A model generated the notes under the pieces. It saw only the letters and a program-made list of their open reading frames with translations. It did no database searches and had not been told where the DNA came from. A DNA stretch of 37,967 nt from a virus. The stretch spans positions 1 to 37,967 of the IMG/VR virus record IMGVR_UViG_3300046167_000393. The stretch is one strand, 5' to 3'. Shown here one piece after another: positions 37,598-37,967 of the stretch. Numbering within the stretch: the stretch's first letter is position 1; every line of letters starts with the position of its first letter. A program made the translations under genes and the position numbers.

Positions 37598-37967
37598 ATG
37601 ACAGGTTTTTACGACATACTAGATAAATTAAAAACATATCTACAAGGCAACAACAATGTTAACACAGTTACATTTGGAGATATATTTGAAGTTGATCTTG
37701 CTAAACAAACTATATTTCCATTATCTCACATAATTGTAAATAGTTGTACATTTCAAGATCATGTTGTAGTATTTAATTTACAAATATTATGCATGGATAT
37801 TGTAAATGAAACTAAAGAAGATAAGAAAGATTTAAATAACTACTTTCACGACATAAACAACAAACAAGATGTGTTAAACACTCAGTTTGCCGTAGTTAAT
37901 GGATTACAATCTGCACTAAGAAGAGGTGAGTTGTTTTCTGATTTGTATCAAATAGATACAGATTACA
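37598..37967 (+). CDS. Tail terminator-like protein, second copy, cut by window end
   Basis: Copy of the gene at 1522-2013, with one silent change visible. It is cut off by the end of the window, not truncated biologically. Confidence 0.55.
   Translation, partial: MTGFYDILDKLKTYLQGNNNVNTVTFGDIFEVDLAKQTIFPLSHIIVNSCTFQDHVVVFNLQILCMDIVNETKEDKKDLNNYFHDINNKQDVLNTQFAVVNGLQSALRRGELFSDLYQIDTDY

Larger units (their letters stand above)
36077..37967. repeat. Terminal direct repeat, copy 2
   Basis: Second, slightly different copy of 1-1891; the genome unit therefore runs from 1 to 36076. The differences are concentrated at 36189-36363. The repeat units (36637-36726) and boxes (36335-36361) of copy 1 are all kept. 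Confidence 0.93.

Noticed and set aside
36077-37967. Gene duplication of the chaperone and 81-aa genes
   Set aside because: The repeat reaches exactly the window end with constant offset, so it is the genome start read again rather than a real duplication.

Overview
This window looks like one complete phage genome unit of about 36,076 bp, sequenced slightly past its own start. Bases 1-1891 recur as 36077-37967 with about 26 substitutions. It is AT-rich, and every supported gene is on the + strand. The host is probably a marine member of the Bacteroidetes (Flavobacteriia). The evidence for that is Bacteroidetes-type promoters (-7 TAnnTTTG, at the best sites with a -33 TTTG/TTG 19-20 bases upstream), AT-rich leaders without Shine-Dalgarno sequences, and many small proteins of kinds common in marine flavobacterial phages. 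A tape measure protein and tail-tube-like genes point to a siphovirus-like tailed phage. No integrase, excisionase or lysogeny module is visible, so a lytic lifestyle is the simplest reading.

Layout. 0.3-8.7 kb: an unknown 81-aa protein, a repeat-rich intergenic region, a probable tail-assembly chaperone with a -1 frameshift, tail completion and tail/baseplate proteins, and the tape measure protein. 8.7-14.3 kb: XkdF-like prohead protease, scaffold-like protein, HK97-type capsid protein, probable tail tube protein, portal and a head-tail adaptor; the capsid and tube genes each end at a strong terminator. 14.3-21.2 kb: two tiny proteins, a very long tail fibre ending in a peptidase S74 chaperone (broken by one frameshift), and accessory structural proteins. 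21.2-23.5 kb: a lysis/envelope cassette (small membrane proteins, a secreted thioredoxin-like protein without the cysteines, a lipoprotein, an M15 endolysin, a 3TM-type holin). 23.5-29.99 kb: replication, recombination and regulation (ERF annealing protein, SSB-like protein, winged-helix protein next to a repeat array, T7-type primase-helicase, VRR-NUC nuclease, sigma-like factor, PD-(D/E)XK exonuclease, DnaA-domain-IV-like protein, DUF1599-like protein). 29.98-32.05 kb: small and large terminase and a nuclease-like protein. 32.1-35.9 kb: about twenty very small, tightly overlapping genes of unknown function.

Most striking are two families of short DNA repeats at regulatory positions: TACATARTGTA units at 561-650 and 24856-24909, and TGAATTYAATA boxes at 259-285, 23492-23546 and 34170-34308. 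They could tie the early, replication and late regions to shared DNA-binding proteins. The head-tail module is also rearranged: tail genes precede protease, capsid and portal, and terminase lies far from portal. Four genes (tail fibre, holin, primase-helicase, DUF1599-like) are each split by a single +1 frame change. The common sign suggests sequence errors, though programmed shifts cannot be excluded. Functions were assigned by reading motifs and recalling families; no database search was run.
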